Positions 1 to 7,714 of a DNA stretch of 64,000 nucleotides are shown here, piece by piece; positions within the stretch are counted from its first letter, which is position 1; every line of letters starts with the position of its first letter. This DNA comes from Chloroflexota bacterium (GTDB lineage Bacteria; Chloroflexota; UBA11872): contig JAJDZU010000012.1 in NCBI GenBank assembly GCA_022824495.1, positions 300,643 to 364,642 of the forward strand. The letters run 5' to 3'. Below the pieces are notes generated by a model. That model made no database searches, was not told the origin of the DNA, and worked only from the letters and a program-made list of their open reading frames with translations. Both the position numbers and the translations under genes were made by a program.

Positions 1-294
1 GGCGCGCCCGTCGGGAAACGGGTGCAGGCGGCCGGGGTCCAGCGGGTAGACGTGGAAGCCGTGCTTGCGGAGCTCGAGTTCGTCGATCACCTTCTGCTGG
101 AGGATGTGGCAGACGTAGGAGCAGGTGGAGATGTGGAAGCCGGGGAACCACTCCTCGGTGACGGCGGCGCCGCCGACCACGTCGCGACGCTCCAGCACCT
201 GTACGTCCAGCCCGGCCCGGCCGAGGTATCCGGCGGCCACCAAGCCGTTGTGCCCGCCGCCGACGATTACGACTTTCTTGTTTTCGGCCATGGT
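1..294 (-). CDS. Phytoene dehydrogenase-like NAD(P)/FAD oxidoreductase, N-terminal part
   Basis: Ninety-eight codons run from an ATG at 294 down to the window edge without a stop, so the gene is cut off at its 3' end. The protein opens MAENKKVVIVGGGHNG, a GxGxxG dinucleotide-binding fold, then LERRDVVGGAAVTEE, the second conserved stretch of CrtI/PYROXD2-type flavoproteins, followed by FPGFHISTCSYV. In the family these enzymes desaturate or oxidise lipophilic substrates using FAD; the substrate cannot be told here. It is divergent from the amidohydrolase that begins at 421. The long plus-strand reading frame across it is its antisense. Confidence 0.85.
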
Positions 295-420
295 TCGCTC
301 CTTTTGCCGCTACCCCGTGCCGGCTGGCTCGGACCCGTGCGCCAGAACGGCAGTCACCCGCAGCTTTGCGGCTGTCACCGGGCTAGAATCCCAGGCCGTT
401 CGGGGGACGGGTCGAAGCTT

Positions 421-1536
421 ATGACACGGGACTCCAGGAAGCCGCTGGGTCTGGACGATGTGCTCATCGTCGACTGCGACGTGCACGCGAACGAACCGCC
501 CGAGGCGCTGGCGCCGTATATCGACATGCCGTGGCGGCGCTCGCTGGAGTTGCTGGGCCGAGGGCCGCAGCGCTACCTGGACATTCCGGGCTACGCGCCG
601 ATTCTGAACCTGGACCCGCCGTTTCCGGACCGCGGGCTGGGCAACCGGACGGTGACCACGGCGCGGCAGATGCGCGATGAACTGGATGAGCTGTCCATCG
701 ACGTCGGCATCCTGTTTCCCGACAACCTGCTGAAGATCGCGGTGTTCCCGCACGTGGACTACGCGGCGGCGCTGGGACGTGCGTATAACGCCTGGCTGGC
801 GGACGCGTGGGTGAGCCGGGAAGAGGGCCTGTACGGGGCGGTGCTGGCCGTGCCGCAGGATCCGAAGGACGCGGCGGAGCAGATTCGGACCTACGGGGCG
901 GACGACCGGTTTGTGGCCGTCTACCTGCCGGTCGCGGGGCTGCGTCCGCTGTGGGGCGACCGGATGTACGACCCGATCTACGAAGCGGCCGAGGAGATGG
1001 GGCTGCCGGTGATGCTGCACAGCGTGGGGCTGATCCACCCGCACTTTCCGTTCAACCTGGAGCACGTGGAGTCGCGGATCGTACGCCACCCCATCAACCA
1101 TGAGTTCGCGCTGATGGCCAACCTGTTCACGATGATCGCCAACGGGGTGCCGGTGAGATATCCCGACCTGGAGATCGTGTTTACCGAGGGCGGCGTTTCC
1201 TGGGTGCCGTTCTGCATGTGGCGCATGGACAAGGAATACGCCGAGATTCCGACGGGCGCGCCATACCTGGAGCGTCCGCCGAGTGACTACATCAAGAAGA
1301 TGTACTACTGCACGCAGCCGATCGAGGAGCCGGAACGCGCACGGGATCTGCTGACCATGATCGACCTGTTCGATGGGCGCGATAAGGTCATTTTTGCCTC
1401 CGACTGGCCGCACCACGACTTCGACCATCCGCGCACCGTGCTGAACATGCCGTTCGACGCCGAGCTCAAGCGCAACATCATGGGCGAGACCGCCCGCCGC
1501 CTCTTCAAGCTGCCGGTGCCCGTTCCGGTCGCCTGA
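421..1536 (+). CDS. Amidohydrolase 2 family (PF04909) metal-dependent hydrolase
   Basis: The 371-residue protein is a TIM-barrel hydrolase or decarboxylase of the amidohydrolase-2 group. The DxDxH metal motif is seen as VDCDVHANEPPEA at residues 18-28, histidines cluster in MLHSVGLIHPHFPF near residue 200, and a late SDWPHHDFDHP supplies the conserved Asp/His near residue 325. The reading frame is open far upstream of 421, but that part is antisense to the oxidoreductase, and family similarity starts just after this ATG. Its stop overlaps the start of the following Rieske gene (TGATG), which suggests translational coupling. The substrate is unknown. Confidence 0.85.
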   Translation: MTRDSRKPLGLDDVLIVDCDVHANEPPEALAPYIDMPWRRSLELLGRGPQRYLDIPGYAPILNLDPPFPDRGLGNRTVTTARQMRDELDELSIDVGILFPDNLLKIAVFPHVDYAAALGRAYNAWLADAWVSREEGLYGAVLAVPQDPKDAAEQIRTYGADDRFVAVYLPVAGLRPLWGDRMYDPIYEAAEEMGLPVMLHSVGLIHPHFPFNLEHVESRIVRHPINHEFALMANLFTMIANGVPVRYPDLEIVFTEGGVSWVPFCMWRMDKEYAEIPTGAPYLERPPSDYIKKMYYCTQPIEEPERARDLLTMIDLFDGRDKVIFASDWPHHDFDHPRTVLNMPFDAELKRNIMGETARRLFKLPVPVPVA

Positions 1537-1931
1537 TGCCACGCATCCGCGTGGGGCCGGCGGATGACATTCAGCCCGGCCAGCCGGCGTTTGTGAGGCA
1601 CGGCGCGATCGAGATCGCCGTGTTTCGCGTGGACGACGGTTTTCGCGCCTATCGCAACCGTTGCCCGCACCAACAGGGGCCGGTGTGCACGGGTCCGGTC
1701 AGCGGCACGCTGGTGGCCACGGCCGATACCGACTGGCGGCTGGCCTGGGTGCTGGAAGGCCGGGTGCTGATCTGCCCGTGGCACAGCATGGAGTTCGATC
1801 TGGACACGGGGCGCCGGATCCGCGCCCAGTCGGAACGCTTGCGGGCGTTTTCTATTGAAGTCGAACGCGGTCAGGTTTTCGTGCAGGTGGGTCCACGCTC
1901 GGCGCCATCCGCTTCCCGTCAGGGGACCTGA
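1536..1931 (+). CDS. Rieske [2Fe-2S] ferredoxin-like protein
   Basis: A 131-residue single-domain Rieske protein. The two cluster-binding motifs are visible: CPHQQG (about residue 44) and CPWHSMEFD (about residue 80), separated by an unusually long 30-residue segment. There is no catalytic mononuclear iron domain, so it should act as an electron carrier or as a small subunit of an oxygenase. Its ATG overlaps the amidohydrolase stop codon, so the two are probably made together, although the electron acceptor is not evident nearby. Confidence 0.85.
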   Translation: MPRIRVGPADDIQPGQPAFVRHGAIEIAVFRVDDGFRAYRNRCPHQQGPVCTGPVSGTLVATADTDWRLAWVLEGRVLICPWHSMEFDLDTGRRIRAQSERLRAFSIEVERGQVFVQVGPRSAPSASRQGT

Positions 1932-2038
1932 CGACCGCTTGCCGTTAGTTGGGGCCGCCGGCGTCCCGAGTGTTTCACGGATCGTTCCAGGCTCATCCTT
2001 CCCCATCTCGCCGGCGTGTAGGCTGGATGGTGCGTGGA

Positions 2039-3196
2039 ATGCCGGGGGCTCAGCGAGTGAAGTTTGTCTCCGCCGTCTCGCTTGAGACCGAACCGGCGCG
2101 CATCGCACAGGACATCCACGACCAACTCGCGGCGGACGGACCGTACGACCTGGTGGTCGCATTCGTCCGGCCGCCAACCGATCCGGCGGGCGCGGAAGTC
2201 CTGGCCGGCTTGCATGCGTTACTGGCGCCGCGACGATTCATTGGCTGCACGGCAGGCGGCGTCGTGGGGTCCGGCCGCGAGATTGAGAGCCATGACGCCA
2301 CCGCGGTGCTGGCGGCGCGTCTGCCGGGCGTGCGGATCGATCCGCTTCCCGATCTCGACGACGAGGCCGTCGATCTTGCGCCGGACGACCTCCAGGCCTG
2401 CATCGTGTTGGTGGATCCCTATTCGACGGCTACCGAAGCCTTGCTGCGCCGACTGGACCAGCTGGCCCCGGGAATCCCCGTCATCGGCGGCGTGGCCAGT
2501 TGGGCGTCCGCCCCGGGTCGCAATCGCCTGGCCCAGGACGGTGAGGTCGCGAACTCCGGTCTGGTCGGCGTGACGCTGCGTGGGAATCTGCGTGTCAGCA
2601 CCATCGTCTCCCAGGGCTGCCGGCCGGTGGGCGACTGGTTCACCGTTACGGGAAGTCGCAGCAACCTGATCCAGGAACTCGACGGGAAACCGCCGCTTGA
2701 AGTTCTTCAGGAGGTCTTCAGCGAAGCCAGCCCCGAGGATCAGAAGCTGATGCGCTCCGGCATTCTCCTGGGGCGTGGCGTTGCCCAGCAGCCCAACGAT
2801 CTCGGGCATGGATCGTTCATCATCCGCGTCGTGCTGGGCGCGGACCGGGAATCCGGCGCGATCAGCGTGGCCGACCGCGTGCGCGAAGGCGAGTTTGTGC
2901 AGTTCCACGTGCGCGACGCCCAGAGCGCCCGCGACGACCTGGAGATGCTGCTGACGCCGCAGGTCTTTGAAGAAACCGCCGCCGGGGCTTTGCTATTCAC
3001 CTGCAACGGCCGCGGGGAACGCTTCTTCGGTGAGCGCGACGCCGACGTAGCGATCATCGGCAACGCCCTGGGCGAGCAGGTGCCGGTGACGGGCTTTTTC
3101 TGCGGCGGCGAAATCGGCCCTATCGGCTCGGCCAACTTCGTCCACGGCTACACCGCCAGCCTGGCCGTCTTTCGCCCAGGCTCCGGCGCGGGCTAG
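2039..3196 (+). CDS. FIST N/C-domain sensory protein
   Basis: About 385 residues with the architecture of FIST proteins: an N-terminal FIST domain (VKFVSAVSLETEPA..., RRFIGCTAGGVVG) and a FIST_C domain with the typical end LLFTCNGRGERFFG... VTGFFCGGEIGPIG... HGYTASLAVFRP. FIST domains are thought to bind small ligands and are often linked to signal transduction. No signalling partner is adjacent. The frame is open from 1949. Family starts lie close to VKFVSAVS, so ATG 2027, ATG 2039 and a GTG at 2057 are the realistic options; I chose 2039 without a strong ribosome-binding site. Confidence 0.8.
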   Translation: MPGAQRVKFVSAVSLETEPARIAQDIHDQLAADGPYDLVVAFVRPPTDPAGAEVLAGLHALLAPRRFIGCTAGGVVGSGREIESHDATAVLAARLPGVRIDPLPDLDDEAVDLAPDDLQACIVLVDPYSTATEALLRRLDQLAPGIPVIGGVASWASAPGRNRLAQDGEVANSGLVGVTLRGNLRVSTIVSQGCRPVGDWFTVTGSRSNLIQELDGKPPLEVLQEVFSEASPEDQKLMRSGILLGRGVAQQPNDLGHGSFIIRVVLGADRESGAISVADRVREGEFVQFHVRDAQSARDDLEMLLTPQVFEETAAGALLFTCNGRGERFFGERDADVAIIGNALGEQVPVTGFFCGGEIGPIGSANFVHGYTASLAVFRPGSGAG

Positions 3197-3209
3197 ATCC
3201 CACGCTTGA

Positions 3210-3234
3210 GGAAACTCGTTCGAGTTTCCGTTTG
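3210..3234 (+). terminator. Probable hairpin terminator after the FIST gene
   Basis: A perfect 9-bp stem GGAAACTCG / CGAGTTTCC with a TT loop lies 13 bases past the FIST stop codon and is followed by GTTTG. The T-run is short, so intrinsic termination is likely but not certain. Confidence 0.5.
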
Positions 3235-3325
3235 AGCGTTACTTGGGCGAATTCCGCTTCTCAGAAGTGAATAGCTGAACTCACTACAATCGCCGGGATA
3301 AAAATATGTTTATGGAGATCGTGAT

Positions 3326-4648
3326 TTGACGCAGTCGCCGCCGGAAGCTCCGAACGGTACCGCTCCCTCTAATGTCACCACCGGGCGCAGAGTCCGGGAA
3401 GCACTGCTCAAGACGACCGAAACGGTGCTTCGCCCGTTGGTCATCCGGTCGCTGCTGGCCTGGGAACGTCTTGAGTCGGGCGTCAGCTACAACCCCACCT
3501 CCAGGGACATTCAACGCGATCCCTACCCGACCTACGAACGGCTGCGGCGCAAGGATCCCGTGCATCGCATGCGGCTGGTGGACGCGTGGGCGATCACCCA
3601 GCACCAGGACATCGACGCGATGCTGCGCGACAGCCGACGGTTTTCGAACGGCGGCCGGGACTATGGGTACGTCGACTACGTTTCACTGCTGGACATGGAC
3701 CCGCCGGATCACACGCGCTTGCGGTCGCTCGTGGTCAAGGCGTTTACGCCGCGGGCGGTTGCGCAGCTCGCGCCAAGCATCCAGAAGACCTGCGACGAGC
3801 TTCTGGACGACGTCGAAGATACGACCCGATTCGACCTGATCGAGGCCCTGGCGTTTCCGTTGCCGGTGATCGTCATTGCCGAAATGCTGGGCGTTCCGCC
3901 GGCGGACCGGGACCGGTTCAAGACCTGGTCGCAGGACGCGGCGCTCTCGGTCGAGCCGGCGCTGAACCCGGGACAAGTGCGGCGGGTCCAGCGCGCCTTC
4001 GGGAATCTGCGCGAGTACCTGAACGGGCTGATCGAGCGTTTTCAGCGGGACCCGCAGGACAACATGATCAGCGCGCTGGTGGCCGTGGAGGAGGCCGGCG
4101 ACAGGCTGACCCGTGAAGAACTGCTGATGACCCTGATGTTGCTGCTGGTGGCCGGGCACGAGACGACCCGCAACCTGATTGGCAACGGGATGTTGGCGCT
4201 GCTCCGGAATCCCGACCAGTTGCAGCGGTTGCGCGACCATCCGGAGTTGATGGAATCGGCCGTCCACGAGTTGCTGCGCTATGACGCGCCCGTGCAACTC
4301 GACAGCCGGGTCGTGCGTGAAGACCTGGAGATTGGCGGCAAGCGCATTCGCAAAGGCCAGCGCGTCATCGGCCTGATCGGCGCCGCCAATCGAGACCCCG
4401 AGGCATTTGCCAGGCCGAACCTCCTGGACATTGGGCGAGGGGACAAGACTCATCTGTCATTCGGCCGGGGCATTCACTTTTGCCTGGGATCGCCCCTGGC
4501 GCTGTTGGAGGGACGAATTGCCTTCGCCACGCTCCTGCGGCGGTTCTCCTCCATCCGGCTGGCGGCCGAGCCGGAGCACCTGGACGTCGTGGTGTTGCGC
4601 GGTCTGCGGGAGTTGTGGATTGACGTCGAGCGAACTGCCGACGCATAG
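3326..4648 (+). CDS. Cytochrome P450 (bacterial soluble type)
   Basis: A 440-residue P450 with all hallmark motifs: the I-helix oxygen-activation motif AGHETT near residue 276, the K-helix ExxR (ELLR) near 315, and the heme-binding loop FGRGIHFCLG with the thiolate cysteine near 386. It resembles class I bacterial P450s that hydroxylate small hydrophobic molecules using ferredoxin partners. The start is a TTG preceded by GGAG. No redox partner is adjacent except the small Rieske protein 1.4 kb upstream, whose link is speculative. This P450 is unlike the GPP34-fused one at 21.6-23.6 kb. Confidence 0.92.
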   Translation: MTQSPPEAPNGTAPSNVTTGRRVREALLKTTETVLRPLVIRSLLAWERLESGVSYNPTSRDIQRDPYPTYERLRRKDPVHRMRLVDAWAITQHQDIDAMLRDSRRFSNGGRDYGYVDYVSLLDMDPPDHTRLRSLVVKAFTPRAVAQLAPSIQKTCDELLDDVEDTTRFDLIEALAFPLPVIVIAEMLGVPPADRDRFKTWSQDAALSVEPALNPGQVRRVQRAFGNLREYLNGLIERFQRDPQDNMISALVAVEEAGDRLTREELLMTLMLLLVAGHETTRNLIGNGMLALLRNPDQLQRLRDHPELMESAVHELLRYDAPVQLDSRVVREDLEIGGKRIRKGQRVIGLIGAANRDPEAFARPNLLDIGRGDKTHLSFGRGIHFCLGSPLALLEGRIAFATLLRRFSSIRLAAEPEHLDVVVLRGLRELWIDVERTADA

Positions 4649-4727
4649 CCCCCGGTGCCGCATCCGCGGCTTCGATGCACGGGCGCGCCGGCATTCGTTC
4701 CCGCGTTTGACCTGAGGCTCGCTCCCT

Positions 4728-4850
4728 AGAGACCTTGGCGTAACCCTGGGTTAGGTGCGCGGAAGACCCTCACCCCAGCCCTCTCCCACGGGGAGAGGGA
4801 GCAAGAGGGGCCGCGCCTTTGAGGGTGCGGGGCGTTATGCAAAGGTCTCT
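4728..4850. repeat. MITE-like element, copy 1 (terminal inverted repeats)
   Basis: A ~123-bp non-coding element with imperfect terminal inverted repeats: left end AGAGACCTTGGCGTAAC, right end GTTATGCAAAGGTCTCT. The core holds a CTCTCCC..GGGAGAGG hairpin and CCCTCACCCCAGCC. The same ends and core recur at least seven times in this window. The right end provides the TAG stop codon (4849-4851) of the symporter gene on the minus strand. Confidence 0.8.
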
Positions 4851-6375
4851 AGGCGGGCGTTCCGGCCTGGGCCGGGATGCCGCGCAGCACCTCGTCGAAC
4901 TCCCGCGTGCGGTCCTCCGACGGCGGGGGCGTCAGCAACGTACCGGCGATGGCCGCCAGCCCGCCCGCAAGGAATCCCGGCAGGGCCGGCATGACGTCGA
5001 ACATGCCCTGCGGGCCTCCCGACAGCACGAACTGCCAGAGTGACGCCACGACGAATCCGACCACCACTCCCGCTAGCGCGCCGCCGAAGTTGAAGCGCCG
5101 CCAGTAGAGCGCCAGGATCACCGCCGGGCCGAAGGTGGCGCCCATGCCACCCCAGGCATACGCCACCAGGTTCAGCACCGTGTCAGGGAAGGCGATGGCC
5201 AGGTAGCCCGCCAGCGCTCCGATCACAACCAGCAGCGCACGCCCCAGCCACACCCGTTGCGAGGCGCCCAGGGCGCTCGCATACCGGCGCAGCAGCGGCA
5301 GGTCGCCGGCCGCAATGGCCGACGCCAACAACAACTGCGAGTCCGCCGTGCTCATCACGGCCGCAATCACCGCCGTCAGGAGCAAGCCGCCAATGATGGC
5401 CGGAAAGAAGTAGTCCGACACCAGGAAATACACGCGCTCCGCATCCGACGTGGTGATGCCGATTTCGTCAAGCGCGGGCCGAGCAAAGAGACCGAGCAGG
5501 AAGCTCAGCGAATAGACAAGACAGAGCCACAGCGTCGACAGATTGCGGCTCTGCTTGATCCTGTCTTCGCGCTCCACCGCCATGAATCTCTGCAGCACGT
5601 GCTGCGCGCCGAAGAACCCAAGGCCCCAACCCATCGTGCCCAGGACAAATACCGGAGTGACCACCCCGCCGCGGTCGTCCGTGAATGGGTTCATGAACCC
5701 CGTCGCGCCGCCGCCCACGCCACCCAGCGGATCCTCGGCTGCCACGATGACGGTGGTCAGCATGATCACGAAGCCAATGAGGATCAGCACGGCCTGGAAC
5801 ACGTCGGTCCGCGAGACGGCCAGGAAGCCGCCGATGAACGTGTACGACGAGACGGCAATCAGGGTGAGGATCAGCCCGAGCGTCGGATCCAGACCGAATT
5901 CCGTGTTGAGCAATTTCGACCCGGCGACCAGGCCCGACGTGATGTAGAAGACCACGAAGAAAATCGTCAGCGCCGCGCACACGGCGCGCAGAACCTGCCC
6001 CTGGTCGCCCACGCGTCGCTCCAGGAACTCGGGAAGCGTCAGCGCGTCCTCCATCGAAATGGTGTAGCGACGCAGGCGTTTCGCGACGATGGTCCAGTTG
6101 ATCCAGGCGCCAATCACGAGAAACACGACCAGCCACAGCTGATTGGCGCCGCTCGTAAACGCCAGCGCCGGGAATACCAGCATCGTCCAGCCGCTGGTGG
6201 TGGACGAGCCGGCGCTGAGCGCGGTGGTGAAGCTGCTGAGCCGCCGGCGACCCAGCACGTAGTCCGACATCGCCGACATTTGGCGCACCCGGACGATCGC
6301 GATACCGATCAGAATCGCGAAGTACGCGATGAACACCGTGACGGTCCACGCGGTGCTCAGCACGTCCGGGGTCAT
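4849..6375 (-). CDS. Sodium:solute symporter (SSS family, PutP-like)
   Basis: A 508-residue membrane protein with about 13 hydrophobic segments. The N-terminal FIAYFAILIGIAIVR, the loop SDYVLGRRRLSSFTTALSAGSSTTSGWTML and the later SYTFIGGFLAVSRTDVFQ are typical of PutP-type sodium/solute symporters; the small-residue-rich stretch is where the family binds sodium and substrate. The substrate (proline, pantothenate or another organic solute) cannot be assigned. The stop codon lies in the terminal repeat of MITE copy 1, so insertion of the MITE may have reset the C-terminus. The LivK-like lipoprotein upstream is on the same strand, 34 bases away. Confidence 0.88.
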   Translation of the reverse strand: MTPDVLSTAWTVTVFIAYFAILIGIAIVRVRQMSAMSDYVLGRRRLSSFTTALSAGSSTTSGWTMLVFPALAFTSGANQLWLVVFLVIGAWINWTIVAKRLRRYTISMEDALTLPEFLERRVGDQGQVLRAVCAALTIFFVVFYITSGLVAGSKLLNTEFGLDPTLGLILTLIAVSSYTFIGGFLAVSRTDVFQAVLILIGFVIMLTTVIVAAEDPLGGVGGGATGFMNPFTDDRGGVVTPVFVLGTMGWGLGFFGAQHVLQRFMAVEREDRIKQSRNLSTLWLCLVYSLSFLLGLFARPALDEIGITTSDAERVYFLVSDYFFPAIIGGLLLTAVIAAVMSTADSQLLLASAIAAGDLPLLRRYASALGASQRVWLGRALLVVIGALAGYLAIAFPDTVLNLVAYAWGGMGATFGPAVILALYWRRFNFGGALAGVVVGFVVASLWQFVLSGGPQGMFDVMPALPGFLAGGLAAIAGTLLTPPPSEDRTREFDEVLRGIPAQAGTPA

Positions 6376-6409
6376 ACGCGGGCTATCCGCCAGCCGTGAA
6401 GTTCAGGGA

Positions 6410-7582
6410 CTACGGCCGCGGCGCCGGTCCCAGCACGATGTACTTTCGGTCCTCGGTCCGCTCTGCCGGCGGCAGCACTTCCACGACGACGCGCGAGAGG
6501 CCAACCACCTCGCCCTGCTCGTCGAAGCTGTAGTTGTCGCCAATCGCGCCGCTCCAGGTGATCTCGTACATGCAGTCGCGGAAGCCGTCGGCGTCCTGGT
6601 CGTCGCCGGTTTGCTTCAGGCACTCGGCCGTGATGTAGACGTCGTCGTAGGCGGATCCCAGGTGCCAGGGAAGCGTGACGTAGTTGTAGCGCTCCCTGAA
6701 GTCGGCCAGAACCTCCTGCGCCTTCGCGTTGTCGGGATCCAGGTCGGCGGTGATCGCTTTCATGCCGGTAGCCGCGTCGCCGGCGATCTCCAGGGCGGTT
6801 GTGCCCACGGAGATGGTCTCCGCGTAGATCGGCCCGTCATAGCCCAATTCGCGTGACTGCTTGATGATGGTTCCGGCCGACGCCTCGGACTGCGGCGCCA
6901 GGTGCAGGGCATCAGGGTTGGCGTCGAAGAGCTTCGTCAGCTGCGACCTGAAGTCGGTCACGTCGGAGGCGTAATACTCCTCGGCCACAATCGTGCCGCC
7001 GCGTTCCTCAAATTGGGCGACCGTCGTGCGCCGCACCCCCTCGGCGTAGTCGGTCGTTTCGGTAATCGTCGCAAGGCCGCGAACTCCGTCGGCCCAGAGC
7101 ACGTTGCCCGTGTCAATGCCGACCTGGATGTCGCTGATCTGCGTGCGGAAGATGTAGTCGCCCGCGTTGGCAATGTCGGGGTTGCTGGCCAGGCCGGAGA
7201 ACAGGATCACGCCGTCGGCCTCGGCCAGCGGCGCCGCTCCCAGCATCGCCCCGCTGCACGAGGTGCCGAGGATGATCTTCACTTCGTCGACCTCGGTCAG
7301 CTTCTTGTACGCGGTAATCGCGTCCTGCGCGTTGCACTTGGAGTCCTCGACGATGAACTCAATCGGACGCCCGTTCACGCCGCCCGCCTCGTTGATTTCG
7401 TCCAGCGCCATCTGCTTGGCCTGGCTGGCCACGGTGCCGTAGGTTTCGCCGGCGCCCGTGAGCGATTCCATGACGCCGATTCGGTAAGGCGTGCTGGTGT
7501 CTTCGCCGCAGGCTGCAAGTACCAGGCCAAGCGCCAGCAGCAGGCCCAGCACCAGGATCTTTCGGCTAGCTCTCAACAGCAT
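6410..7582 (-). CDS. LivK-type ABC substrate-binding lipoprotein (orphan)
   Basis: 390 residues. The N-terminus is a lipoprotein signal: basic start, hydrophobic LVLGLLLALGLVL, lipobox LAAC and acylated Cys25. The rest is a periplasmic-binding fold of the branched-chain amino acid/amide type (YRIGVMESLTGAGETYG, ALDEINEAGGVNGRPIEF, then KIILGTSCSGAMLGAAPLAE). Such proteins deliver ligand to an ABC permease, but no LivH/M/F/G genes lie in the window. It sits just upstream of the sodium symporter on the same strand, which is an odd pairing. Confidence 0.88.
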   Translation of the reverse strand: MLLRASRKILVLGLLLALGLVLAACGEDTSTPYRIGVMESLTGAGETYGTVASQAKQMALDEINEAGGVNGRPIEFIVEDSKCNAQDAITAYKKLTEVDEVKIILGTSCSGAMLGAAPLAEADGVILFSGLASNPDIANAGDYIFRTQISDIQVGIDTGNVLWADGVRGLATITETTDYAEGVRRTTVAQFEERGGTIVAEEYYASDVTDFRSQLTKLFDANPDALHLAPQSEASAGTIIKQSRELGYDGPIYAETISVGTTALEIAGDAATGMKAITADLDPDNAKAQEVLADFRERYNYVTLPWHLGSAYDDVYITAECLKQTGDDQDADGFRDCMYEITWSGAIGDNYSFDEQGEVVGLSRVVVEVLPPAERTEDRKYIVLGPAPRP

Positions 7583-7714
7583 GGTGCGCTCCTGTGTGCC
7601 GACGCCCGGTCGTCCCGCGAACTCTCGCCGCGACGCCGAGTGTCATTGCCACATTGTGTCCTCGTACGGGCAGGGGACTATGCTCCGAATTCGGTTCGCG
7701 CCAACCACCGCGGG

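Noticed and set aside
22..420. Upstream extension of the first amidohydrolase reading frame
   Set aside because: It is antisense to the FAD oxidoreductase N-terminus on the minus strand and has no family likeness; the ATG at 421 is followed at once by the metal motif.
3326..4648. First P450 as part of the sterol gene set
   Set aside because: It is 16 kb away, of soluble bacterial type, and separated by unrelated transport genes; no evidence ties it to sterols.
5257..6399. 380-codon plus-strand frame opposite the sodium symporter
   Set aside because: Antisense shadow rich in R/Q/H with no domain; the minus strand carries the clear symporter.
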